Positions 33,021 through 40,843 of a DNA stretch of 64,000 bases are shown one piece after another (within the stretch, counting starts at the first letter, position 1; each line of letters opens with the position of its first letter). Location: contig CP170502.1 in NCBI GenBank assembly GCA_047947185.1, positions 4,092,001 through 4,156,000 of the forward strand. The letters run 5' to 3'. The notes beneath the pieces were generated by a model. It was not told the DNA's origin and did no database searches. It was given only the letters and a program-made list of their open reading frames with translations. Source of the stretch: JANQJA01 sp047947185. Its GTDB lineage: Bacteria; Pseudomonadota; Gammaproteobacteria; Pseudomonadales; Azotimanducaceae. The translations under genes were made by a program, and so were the position numbers.

Positions 33021-34241
33021 ATGCCAATGAAATGCGTACGCGCATTTGGCTTTCTGATGTTGATGTCAGCCGGGGTAATGGCCGCAGATCTCGATAATGA
33101 CGGTATTGCGGACAGGGCTGATTCTCTGCCTTTTGTCCCGCAGGAGCACCTGTCGCTGGGCCACAACCATAGCTGTGCCCTAATCGACAGCGCCGTGACC
33201 TGTTGGGGTAGCAACCTGTTCGGCCAAACGGCTGTACCCGGCATTCTTGGCGCAACCCGCCAGGTGGTTGCCGCTGACCAGAACACCTGTGCCATGGATG
33301 CCAACAATGTCACCTGCTGGGGTATTGATGGTTTTAACCTGTTCCCGCTCAACAATGGCAGGCAGATGTCCACCGGAGGGCTGCACGTCTGCGTGATTGA
33401 TGATGAGGGGCTCTGGTGTTACCGCGGTGGTAACAAGTATGGTGAGTTGGAGGTGCCCACCAACCTTGAAAATCCGCGCCAGGTTGCCGTGGGCTTGCAC
33501 CACACCTGTGTGCTGGATGACATCGGTGTGCACTGCTGGGGCAGAAACGCCTTCGGTGAAACCGAGGTCCCCGTGCTGAACGACCCACGCTGGATTAGTG
33601 CCGGCGGGAATTTTACCTGCGCGCTGGATGGTGACCGGGTTGTCTGCTGGGGACTTAACAACTACGGCCAGTTGGAAGCCCCAACCTTGGTTAACCCCAG
33701 GTACCTTGAAGCCGGCTTTTCCCATGCCTGTGCGATTGATGATGCAGGGCTTGTCTGCTGGGGACGCAACTCGTTTCAGCAGGCCGACCCGCCGTTGCTC
33801 GGGGCCCCCTACCAGGTTGCTCCCGGTACTCACCATAGTTGTGCGCTGGCTGAAACAAGTGCCGTGTCCTGCTGGGGTTACGATGCCCAGGGACAGGCAG
33901 AGGTTCCGGCGGGCCTTGCGCCGCACCGGGACGCCACACCGGACCTGTCCGATGCACCGCAGGCCATCCGGCACCAACGGGCCAATCGGTATCTGACCGA
34001 CGAGGAACCGACAGATGTGGCCAAGCTGTTTGGTTCACTCTTTCTGGTGTCAAATGTGCAGATCGTGAAGGTGACGACTCAGACAGGCCAAGCCGAAGTG
34101 GTATCCGCGTCCGGGCAGCAGACGCCAGTTGAAATCCGGCCAACGGAAAGTAATCTGTCGGAGGCGGCCCCTGCTGGTACGCCCGCCCTGATTGCGGCGG
34201 CTGATCCACCGTCTTCACTGCTCTCCCTGAGCGCTCGCTAG
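33021..34241 (+). CDS. Secreted RCC1-repeat protein with paired cysteines
   Basis: A 406-aa exported protein. The signal peptide ends near VMAA, followed by a thrombospondin type 3-like calcium motif (DLDNDGIADRAD). Seven RCC1/BNR-like repeats of about 41 residues follow, each with a Cys pair in the pattern H-x-C-A-hydrophobic-x(6-7)-CWG, for example HTCVLDDIGVHCWGRN. They should form a beta-propeller with one disulfide per blade. A low-complexity Ala/Thr-rich tail without sorting signal ends the chain. The ATG at 33021 (AGGGAG upstream) was chosen over an ATG six codons before. Function unknown; probably protein or sugar binding outside the cell. Confidence 0.82.
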   Translation: MPMKCVRAFGFLMLMSAGVMAADLDNDGIADRADSLPFVPQEHLSLGHNHSCALIDSAVTCWGSNLFGQTAVPGILGATRQVVAADQNTCAMDANNVTCWGIDGFNLFPLNNGRQMSTGGLHVCVIDDEGLWCYRGGNKYGELEVPTNLENPRQVAVGLHHTCVLDDIGVHCWGRNAFGETEVPVLNDPRWISAGGNFTCALDGDRVVCWGLNNYGQLEAPTLVNPRYLEAGFSHACAIDDAGLVCWGRNSFQQADPPLLGAPYQVAPGTHHSCALAETSAVSCWGYDAQGQAEVPAGLAPHRDATPDLSDAPQAIRHQRANRYLTDEEPTDVAKLFGSLFLVSNVQIVKVTTQTGQAEVVSASGQQTPVEIRPTESNLSEAAPAGTPALIAAADPPSSLLSLSAR

Positions 34242-34270
34242 CCCGTAAGGCGCTGCTGATTCTGCAGCGC
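34240..34270 (+). repeat. AGCCCGTAAGGCGC-headed hairpin, copy 1
   Basis: The 14-mer at 34240-34253 overlaps the RCC1 gene's stop codon. A perfect 7-bp stem GCGCTGC (34250-34256) with GCAGCGC (34264-34270) follows. The identical 14-mer with a different stem recurs at 36000. There is no T-run. Confidence 0.5.
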
Positions 34271-34317
34271 GGGTGTTGTACTCTGGTCCAGCTTGGCAGA
34301 GGCAGTGAGGGAAACCC

Positions 34318-35163
34318 ATGCAGATAACACCACAACCGGGCGCGGGCGCGGAGATTACTGGTCTTGACCTTGCCCGGATGTCTGACGCGGAACTGGACGC
34401 GGTCAGGCGGGCCTACGCAACTTATGGCCTGGTCTTTTTCCGTGACCAGCAGTTGGACGAGCAGGCGCACATTGAACTGGCCCGCCGGTTTGGCACGATC
34501 AACATCAACCGATTTTTTGCCGCGCATCCGAATTTCCCGGAAATTGCGCTGGTCACTAAAGAACCTGACCAGGTTACAAACATTGGTGGCGGCTGGCACA
34601 CTGATCATTCTTATGACCTTGAGCCGGCGATGGGCTCAATTCTGGTTGCCCGTGAACTCCCGCCAGCGGGAGGTGACACCTGGTTTGTCAGCATGTACCA
34701 GGCTTTTGATTGTCTGTCAGCCGGCTTGCAGGCAACGCTGCGCCAGCTTCGCGCGGTCCATTCGGCGCGGCATGTGTTTGGTCGAAACAAGGGATACCAC
34801 CAGCAGGAAAAGGCGACTGGTGGCCGGATTGGCAATCCTGATGCTGCAGAAGAATTGCCAGATGCCGTGCATCCCGTGGTGATTCGTCATCCACTCTCTG
34901 GCCGGGAAGCGCTTTATGTTAATCCCGCGTTTACCTTGCGCTTTGCCGACTGGTCGGCAGAAGACTCAGCGCCGCTGCTCGCTTACCTGTATCAACAGGC
35001 GGTGCGGGATGAACACATTGTCAGGTTTCGGTGGCAACCGGGTTCGGTTGTCTTCTGGGACAACCGGGCGACGTGGCACTTTGCCCAGAATGACTATGCG
35101 GGGCTGCGGCGCGAAATGCACCGTATCACCCTGGACGGGTGTGCGCTGGAAGCGGCCGCATGA
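34318..35163 (+). CDS. TauD/TfdA family Fe(II)/2-oxoglutarate dioxygenase
   Basis: A 281-aa enzyme of the TauD family. The metal-binding HxD is in GGGWHTDHSYDLEP near residue 100, the distal His in WDNRATWHFAQNDY near 255, and the 2-oxoglutarate Arg in LRREMHRITL. Members hydroxylate sulfonates, aryloxyalkanoates or other small acids; the conserved core does not say which. The stop overlaps the ATG of the hydrolase gene (ATGA), so the two are translated together. Confidence 0.87.
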   Translation: MQITPQPGAGAEITGLDLARMSDAELDAVRRAYATYGLVFFRDQQLDEQAHIELARRFGTININRFFAAHPNFPEIALVTKEPDQVTNIGGGWHTDHSYDLEPAMGSILVARELPPAGGDTWFVSMYQAFDCLSAGLQATLRQLRAVHSARHVFGRNKGYHQQEKATGGRIGNPDAAEELPDAVHPVVIRHPLSGREALYVNPAFTLRFADWSAEDSAPLLAYLYQQAVRDEHIVRFRWQPGSVVFWDNRATWHFAQNDYAGLRREMHRITLDGCALEAAA

Positions 35164-36008
35164 AGCCGGCGGAGTTCACTTACCACGCCCGTCTGGACCA
35201 GTGGCCAATCGTCGCCTGGCACTGGCAGGTGGCATCACCCCGGGCTGTGCTGGTGATATCCCATGGCATGGCCGAACATGCCCTGCGATACGAACGGTTT
35301 GCGGCCGCTTTGATGGCCCGGGGGTTTGACGTCTGGGCCATGGATCATCGGGCGCATGGCAGGACGTCCGGCCCGGCAGGGCTGGGCGACTTTGGTGAGG
35401 GCGGCTGGGATGCGCTGGTGGATGACATAGACCAGCTTGTTGATATCGCCGCCACTGCCCGACCGGGACTGCCGCTCTTCCTGTTTGGACACAGCATGGG
35501 TGCGGCGGCAGCGCAGCAGTTTGCGCCCACAGGGTCAGAGAAGATTGATGCGCTGGTGCTCTCCGGTTCAACCCTGCGGGACCCCGGGGAGGAAGTCCCA
35601 CCCTTCAATCTCAGTTTTGAGCCAGCGCGCACCCAGTACGACTGGCTCTCAAGGGATGCAGCAGAAGTCGACCGGTATATTGCAGATCCACTGTGTGGAT
35701 TTGAAGGCCAGACGGTTCGGAACGGCATGGACCGCACCGACCCACGCCGGGTTGATCCAGCGCGGCTGCAACACATTCGTCCGGACTTGCCCGTACTGTT
35801 GCTGGCGGGCGATGCTGATCCCGTCAATCGAAATCTGCAAGGCATTGACTACCTGGAGCGACGTTGGCGCGAGGCGGGCGTGCTGCAGATAGACCGGCAT
35901 ATCTATGAGGGCGGACGCCACGAAATGCTGAATGAAACCAACCGGGATGAGGTCACCTCAAACCTGATCAACTGGCTGGAGGCGAGGATTCCGTCAGCGA
36001 GCCCGTAA
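35160..36008 (+). CDS. Alpha/beta hydrolase (monoacylglycerol lipase-like)
   Basis: A 282-aa serine hydrolase of the S33/Hydrolase_4 group. HGMAEHALRYERFA is near the start, the nucleophile elbow LFGHSMGAAAA near residue 111, the acid Asp in LLLAGDADPVN near 223, and the catalytic His in YEGGRHEMLNE near 256. It is cytoplasmic. The ATG at 35160 overlaps the TauD stop codon, which fixes the start and marks an operon. It may release the acid that the dioxygenase then uses (inference). Confidence 0.87.
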   Translation: MKPAEFTYHARLDQWPIVAWHWQVASPRAVLVISHGMAEHALRYERFAAALMARGFDVWAMDHRAHGRTSGPAGLGDFGEGGWDALVDDIDQLVDIAATARPGLPLFLFGHSMGAAAAQQFAPTGSEKIDALVLSGSTLRDPGEEVPPFNLSFEPARTQYDWLSRDAAEVDRYIADPLCGFEGQTVRNGMDRTDPRRVDPARLQHIRPDLPVLLLAGDADPVNRNLQGIDYLERRWREAGVLQIDRHIYEGGRHEMLNETNRDEVTSNLINWLEARIPSASP

Positions 36009-36043
36009 GGCGCGCGCGCGGGAACAAGGTCAACCCCGCGCGC
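36000..36043 (+). repeat. AGCCCGTAAGGCGC-headed hairpin, copy 2
   Basis: The same 14-mer as at 34240 (36000-36013), here overlapping the hydrolase stop. It is followed by a 9-bp perfect stem GCGCGCGGG (36014-36022) with CCCGCGCGC (36035-36043). Confidence 0.5.
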
Positions 36044-36164
36044 CGGGGACATGGCGGCAAAAGAATTCTGCTGGCGCCTGCGCCAGGCTGATGATCGCTG
36101 GCCAGGGCAGCATCCTTGCCTGGGCCAGCGAGGTCTCTCCGCTACGGCCCTGCGGGCCTTCGGT

Positions 36165-36280
36165 CGAGACGACAGTACAGTTCGACCGGAGCGGCCTTGC
36201 CGAGACGACTTCACCGTCATTTCGACCGGAGCGGCCTTGCCGAGACGACTTCACCGTCATTTCGACCGGAGCGGCCTTGC
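36165..36280 (+). repeat. Tandem repeat, three copies of a 36-40-bp unit
   Basis: The unit is CGAGACGAC + variable 7-11 bp + TTCGACCGGAGCGGCCTTGC. Copies are 36165-36200 (36 bp), 36201-36240 and 36241-36280 (both exactly 40 bp and identical). The sequence continues with GCGGAGAAATCCC, a wording seen in widespread intergenic repeats. The whole gap 36009-36344 holds no gene. Confidence 0.75.
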
Positions 36281-36344
36281 CGCGGAGCGGAGAAATCCCA
36301 CAATCGACAGGATCTGATGCCCGGGCCGAAAGCAGTATGATCAC

Positions 36345-37535
36345 TCACCCGGTCCGTAAGGGGTGCACCTCCGGGAAGAAGGTCACAGCATCTGCTTCTG
36401 CTGACAGGTTCACCCTTGCAACCATGTTGTACAGGTGACCAACGGGTACATTGGTACAGTCGGATGGTGTCGGCAGGACGGAAGGCTGGTCAAACTGGTT
36501 GGCAAGTGCCTGGTTCAGGCTGTCTGCCGGATAGTCTGCCCGGTTGCTGAGCCCGGGTAATGGTTGTGAGTCTTCGCCGCGACCGTAGAGCATCCAGAAT
36601 GAGGCCACTGGCTGGTCCAACACCTTGTGCACATGGTGGCCGATCGAATTGACCTGATCCCCGCCGGGACCCACACCCTGGCCTTCGATATGGGTGTCGT
36701 CCCTGGCAAGGTGAAAGGCGTGCGCCATCATGACCAGCCGGGTACCGGCTGGCAACGCTTGCAGGACCTTCTCGATGTTCTGTTTCATGATCTCTTCGCG
36801 GTATGCCATGGCAGGGCGCGCCGATTCGTAGTCCGCTGCATGCTGAATCATGGCGGCGTAGCGCAGACTGGTGATGATGGCCTGGAGTTCGGACTCAATT
36901 TCTGACTGGACCGGGGTTCGCAGCGACAGTTCGTGGAGCAGTTGTGTGAGCCGGTCAACTTCCTCGTTGATGGATTCGCTCGGGACGCGTGCCAGCCGTT
37001 GCCAGAAGTCGGACTCCAGGCCTGACCGCTCTTTTGCAGCAAACAAGCTGGCGTAAGCCGCGCCGGGCGCATCAATATCAAAACCCACGAAGGCCTGAAT
37101 GTTGGGCAGGTTCCTGAGCTGCTGATACAGGCGTTTGTGCTCTGCGTACATCAGGTCATAGGGGTAGGGCGACTGGCCAAAGATGCCCTGCGGGGAATCA
37201 TCCCGATCCGGTCTGACATGACCGCGGCCCCCAAAAGTTGCGGCGGCTGCCAGTGCATCCTCATCACCCCGCAGAAAATTATTGACCTGCTGGCCGTCAA
37301 ACCTCGAGAGTTCTTCGACAATGACAATGGGATAGTGGCGGGCGAGGTAGGAGAGCCAGCAGTACCTGAATTCGGCTTTTTCATGCACAAAGTGATTGGT
37401 CTCACCCAGGAAGATGACCCGGGCTCCAGCGATGGCGGCATCAAGGGCAGCGGGCAGGCGTTTGATTTCAGGCATGGCGCCATTGCCGGAAAGCGGAATT
37501 GCCGCGTGCTGTTGCCAGGTCCCGGTCAGGCTCAT
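36345..37535 (-). CDS. Erythromycin esterase-like protein
   Basis: A 396-aa protein. The N-terminal RVIFLGETNHFVHEKAEFRYCWL resembles the first catalytic region of the erythromycin esterase (Ere)/EreA-like superfamily, where GE.TH and a following Glu act on an ester. Later RLVMMAHAFHLARDD corresponds to the family's second histidine region. The physiological substrate is unlikely to be a macrolide; many members are uncharacterised, and the Tiki/ChaN-like superfamily is an alternative assignment. Its ATG overlaps the stop of the hybrid kinase (ATGA), so the two proteins are co-translated. Confidence 0.65.
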   Translation of the reverse strand: MSLTGTWQQHAAIPLSGNGAMPEIKRLPAALDAAIAGARVIFLGETNHFVHEKAEFRYCWLSYLARHYPIVIVEELSRFDGQQVNNFLRGDEDALAAAATFGGRGHVRPDRDDSPQGIFGQSPYPYDLMYAEHKRLYQQLRNLPNIQAFVGFDIDAPGAAYASLFAAKERSGLESDFWQRLARVPSESINEEVDRLTQLLHELSLRTPVQSEIESELQAIITSLRYAAMIQHAADYESARPAMAYREEIMKQNIEKVLQALPAGTRLVMMAHAFHLARDDTHIEGQGVGPGGDQVNSIGHHVHKVLDQPVASFWMLYGRGEDSQPLPGLSNRADYPADSLNQALANQFDQPSVLPTPSDCTNVPVGHLYNMVARVNLSAEADAVTFFPEVHPLRTG

Positions 37536-39409
37536 GATGATGGGTTGCCATCAAGTTGTGCCAGAACAGTCTTCAGTTCGGCAAGTCGAATGGGTTTACC
37601 TAGGATCTGGCGAAAAGGTTTGCGCTCGTCTGCGCTGGATTCAACCTGGTCACCCCACCCGGTGAGGCCAATGATGGGAATGTCACTGCCCCGGGCGCGA
37701 ATATTGGCAGCCAGTTCAAAACCATTCATGCCTGGCATGCCAATGTCGGTGACCACCACGGAAAAGTTGGCATTGGCCAGTTTGTCCAGTGCCCTGCGAC
37801 CACCTTCTGCCGTATCTCCCCGGAAACCCAGTATTTGCATGTACCCGGCAGCAAGCCGCAATACGTCCGGGTCGTCGTCAACCCAGAGAATGTGATGATC
37901 GACCGTATCGGCACCTGTGGTGACGGGCTCTGCCAGTCGCAGCGCCGGAATCCTGATTTCGATAGTTGTGCCTTCGCCGGGTCCGGTATCTCTCACGGAC
38001 AGCTCTCCCCCGTGGCTGCGGACAATTGCGTGTGAGGCACTCATGCCCAGCCCGCGTCCCGTTTCGAGCCCGCGCGTGGAAAAGAAAGGCTGAAAGATCC
38101 TGGCGCTGGTTTCCGCATTCATACCCATGCCGTCGTCTGTCACCAGCACTACAGCCTCGCCATTCTGCCGGGTCGCTGAGACAGTCACTGTCCCTTCCGA
38201 CTGGATTGCCTCCACTCCGTTCTTGATGATGTTGGTAACGACGGTGCGCAGTTCATCAGGGTTACCCGTGACAAGAATGGACTGTTCCGGCAGGTTGGTT
38301 TCAACCGTTATGCGCTTACCCTGTCGACCGGCATCGTCGTGCCAGAGGTGACGTGTGACGTCCACCAGTTCGGAGAGGAGACTGTTCAGCTCAATCTCTC
38401 TCCGTTGCTGGCTGTCCTCATCCGGTGCCGCGCCATTGCGCTGCAGCACCCGGATACGGGCGGCGGCTTCCCCGGCAAGCCGGGTCGCATTGGTGAGCCT
38501 TTCCCGTGCCTGCGAATCGGTCACGCTGATCAGCGCCAGCTCGATGTTGCCAAGTATGCCTTGTAGCGCATTGTTGAAGTCGTGTGCCACGGCTGAAACA
38601 ACCTCTTCGGCAGCGAGCATCCGCTGGCTGGCAATCAGGGCTTTTTCGGCGCGGTGCCTGTTGGTGATGTCCTCGCCGGAACTGAGCATACCTGCCGGCT
38701 GGCCAGCCTTGTCAAAGATGATGGAGTTCGCCCAGCTTATCAGCAGGGTCCTGCCGTCCGCGGCCTGGATGTAGTTCACCGTCCGGGAGATGTCGCGTCG
38801 TTCAAGCGCATCCTTGAAGCTTTCGCGGAACTTTTGTCGACGTTCTTCTGCGATAAACAGATCACACCAGTTGCGGCCCTCCAGGCTACCCTCGGGATAT
38901 CCCACCAACTGGTAGCCTTTCCGGTTCAACAGGGTGATGTTGGCGTCCCGGTCGACAGCGACAATCAGCGCCTCGGCAATGTTGAGGTAGTTTTCGGCCC
39001 GGCGTTTTTCTTCTTCCAGGGCTTTCCGCTCGGAGATGCTACGGGTGATGTCCCGGGAGACGCCCACCAGATAACAGGTTTCGCCGGCTTCAGTGATTGG
39101 CACCAGCACCGTGTCAATGTAGGTCTCGCTGGAGGAGGGGTCTGTTCGCGTTTCGTAGCGGAGCGGTGCACCCTGGTCGATGGCGGCCTGATACTGGGTG
39201 TATAGGTACCGCAGGCTCGCGCCGGCATAAAGCTGGTCAATGCGCTTGCCGACAACCTGCTCTGCTCGCGAGTTGGTTGTCTTGAGATACCTGGCATTGA
39301 CGGCCAGCACGCGATATTGATCCACACCTTCAACTGCCAGCAGGAAGATGGAATCTGTCGTGTTGTTAAACACGAGTCGGAGCAGTTCATCGGGCGGGCT
39401 TTGTACCAT
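37532..39409 (-). CDS. Hybrid histidine kinase (PAS - PAS - HisKA - HATPase - REC)
   Basis: A 625-aa soluble sensor kinase. PAS 1 is at about 8-125 (with SRDITR), PAS 2 about 145-270 (SSGEDITNRHRAE). The H-box VVSAVAHDFNNALQGILGNI has its His near 290, then HATPase motifs VLVTDDGMGMNAE and GRGLGMSASHAIV, and a receiver with WVDDDPDVL, VVTDIGMPGMNGFEL (acceptor Asp) and LTGWGDQ. No output DNA-binding domain is present. It is coupled to the erythromycin-esterase-like gene, an unusual partner. Confidence 0.9.
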   Translation of the reverse strand: MVQSPPDELLRLVFNNTTDSIFLLAVEGVDQYRVLAVNARYLKTTNSRAEQVVGKRIDQLYAGASLRYLYTQYQAAIDQGAPLRYETRTDPSSSETYIDTVLVPITEAGETCYLVGVSRDITRSISERKALEEEKRRAENYLNIAEALIVAVDRDANITLLNRKGYQLVGYPEGSLEGRNWCDLFIAEERRQKFRESFKDALERRDISRTVNYIQAADGRTLLISWANSIIFDKAGQPAGMLSSGEDITNRHRAEKALIASQRMLAAEEVVSAVAHDFNNALQGILGNIELALISVTDSQARERLTNATRLAGEAAARIRVLQRNGAAPDEDSQQRREIELNSLLSELVDVTRHLWHDDAGRQGKRITVETNLPEQSILVTGNPDELRTVVTNIIKNGVEAIQSEGTVTVSATRQNGEAVVLVTDDGMGMNAETSARIFQPFFSTRGLETGRGLGMSASHAIVRSHGGELSVRDTGPGEGTTIEIRIPALRLAEPVTTGADTVDHHILWVDDDPDVLRLAAGYMQILGFRGDTAEGGRRALDKLANANFSVVVTDIGMPGMNGFELAANIRARGSDIPIIGLTGWGDQVESSADERKPFRQILGKPIRLAELKTVLAQLDGNPSS

Positions 39410-39493
39410 AAGTGCGGTTTACGATTGGATGAGATGAACAATAAACAGCGATGCCAGTGCACACAACCATCGTGCGCAGATTCCTTTTTGTTG

Positions 39494-40819
39494 TTACTGA
39501 CGGTTACCAGCGACCGTCATCGATTCGATCAGCATGGATGGGGTCTGAATGTTGCCACGCATATCGGTATCGTCGCCAATTGCCACAATGTGACTGAACA
39601 TCTCAGCCAGATTGGAGGCAATGGTGATTTCCTCCACGGGATGTGTGATCTCTCCGTTCCTGATGCGAAAGCCCCTTGCACCGCGAGAGTAGTCTCCTGT
39701 GACCGTGTTTACCCCCTGTCCCATCAATGATGTCACCAGCAAACCGTCTCCCATCTCCTTTAACAGGTTATCGAAGGATAAGGTTGTGCCTTCCAGCAGC
39801 ACATTGTGGGCGCCACCCGCGTTGCCGGTAGACGTCATTCCCAGGCGTCGGGCGGAATAGGCGCCAAGCAGGTAGGTTGCCAGCACGCCCTTGTTGATGA
39901 TCGGCTTCGCGTCCGTCGCAACGCCGTCGGCGTCAAACCAGGTGCTGCCCATGCCGGCCCGTTGCAGGGGATTTTCGTGAATCGAGAAGTGGGTGCTTGC
40001 CACAGTCTCCCCGAGCCTGTCGACCAGGTAGGAAGCACGTTTGTAGATGGATGTGCCGCTGATGGCACCAAGCAGGTGTGAGATCAGTCCCCGGCTCATC
40101 TCGGGGGAAAAGAGCACTGGCATCTTGCCCGTTTCCATGGGTTTGGCGGACAAATGGGAAACCGCCCGGGTTGCGGCCTTCTGGCCGATAATAGCTGGAT
40201 CCTCGAGCCGGTTTGAATCCCTCGCCATGGAAGACCAGCTGTCTATCTGCAGGCCCTTGTCTTCTTTGGCAATGGCCGCGCAACTGATGCCGTGGCGGGT
40301 GCCAGTGCGACCGCCGACAAAACCGTGGCTGTTGCCGTACACGGCTGACTGCCGAAGGGTACCGACGGATGCCCCCTCCGTATGCAGAATGCCAGGCACG
40401 GCAAGCGCGGCAGCCTCACACTTCATCCCAAGGGCCGTCGCATCGACAGTATCCAGGTCCCAGGGGTGATCAAGGTCCAGGTCAACGGGCTTGCTTGCCA
40501 TGAGTTCAGCAGGGGCAAGCCCACCGTATTCGTCGGGCTGGGTGTAGTTTGCAATGTTGAGGGCTGCCTTCAGCGTCTGGCTGATGGCGTGCGGCGAGAG
40601 ATCTGATGTACTCGCTGATCCCTTGCGTTCACCCAGGTAGAGCGTCACGGAAAATCCCGTGTGCTGGTTGAATTCAACGGTCTCGACATCCTGCTGGCGA
40701 ACGGTAACGTCAAGCCCGAGGCTCTGTGACACTGAGACCTCAGCGGCGCTGGCGCCCAGTTTCCTGGCAAGGGCCAGGGTTTCTTCCGCGTGGGTTTTCA
40801 GCTCATCAAGCGTTTTCAT
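39494..40819 (-). CDS. pmbA: TldE/PmbA metalloprotease-related subunit
   Basis: A 441-aa PmbA (TldE) protein, the non-catalytic partner of the TldD zinc protease. The start reads ETLALARKLGASAAEVSVSQ; the family core is seen at PVLFSPEMSRGLISHLLGAI and the C-terminal GDYSRGARGFRIRNGEITHPVEE. It lacks the HExxxH motif of TldD, as expected. The complex processes unfolded or leader peptides (microcin B17, CcdA). It lies 24 bp downstream of tldD on the same strand, whereas the two are unlinked in E. coli. Confidence 0.9.
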   Translation of the reverse strand: MKTLDELKTHAEETLALARKLGASAAEVSVSQSLGLDVTVRQQDVETVEFNQHTGFSVTLYLGERKGSASTSDLSPHAISQTLKAALNIANYTQPDEYGGLAPAELMASKPVDLDLDHPWDLDTVDATALGMKCEAAALAVPGILHTEGASVGTLRQSAVYGNSHGFVGGRTGTRHGISCAAIAKEDKGLQIDSWSSMARDSNRLEDPAIIGQKAATRAVSHLSAKPMETGKMPVLFSPEMSRGLISHLLGAISGTSIYKRASYLVDRLGETVASTHFSIHENPLQRAGMGSTWFDADGVATDAKPIINKGVLATYLLGAYSARRLGMTSTGNAGGAHNVLLEGTTLSFDNLLKEMGDGLLVTSLMGQGVNTVTGDYSRGARGFRIRNGEITHPVEEITIASNLAEMFSHIVAIGDDTDMRGNIQTPSMLIESMTVAGNRQ

Positions 40820-40843
40820 GGGTAGTTCCCTGACAGGTTGTTG

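Noticed and set aside
36165..36280. Possible CRISPR array
   Set aside because: The units are contiguous, with a spacer-like part that is identical between copies 2 and 3 and only 7-11 bp long. There are no unique 30-bp spacers and no cas genes, so it is a plain tandem repeat.
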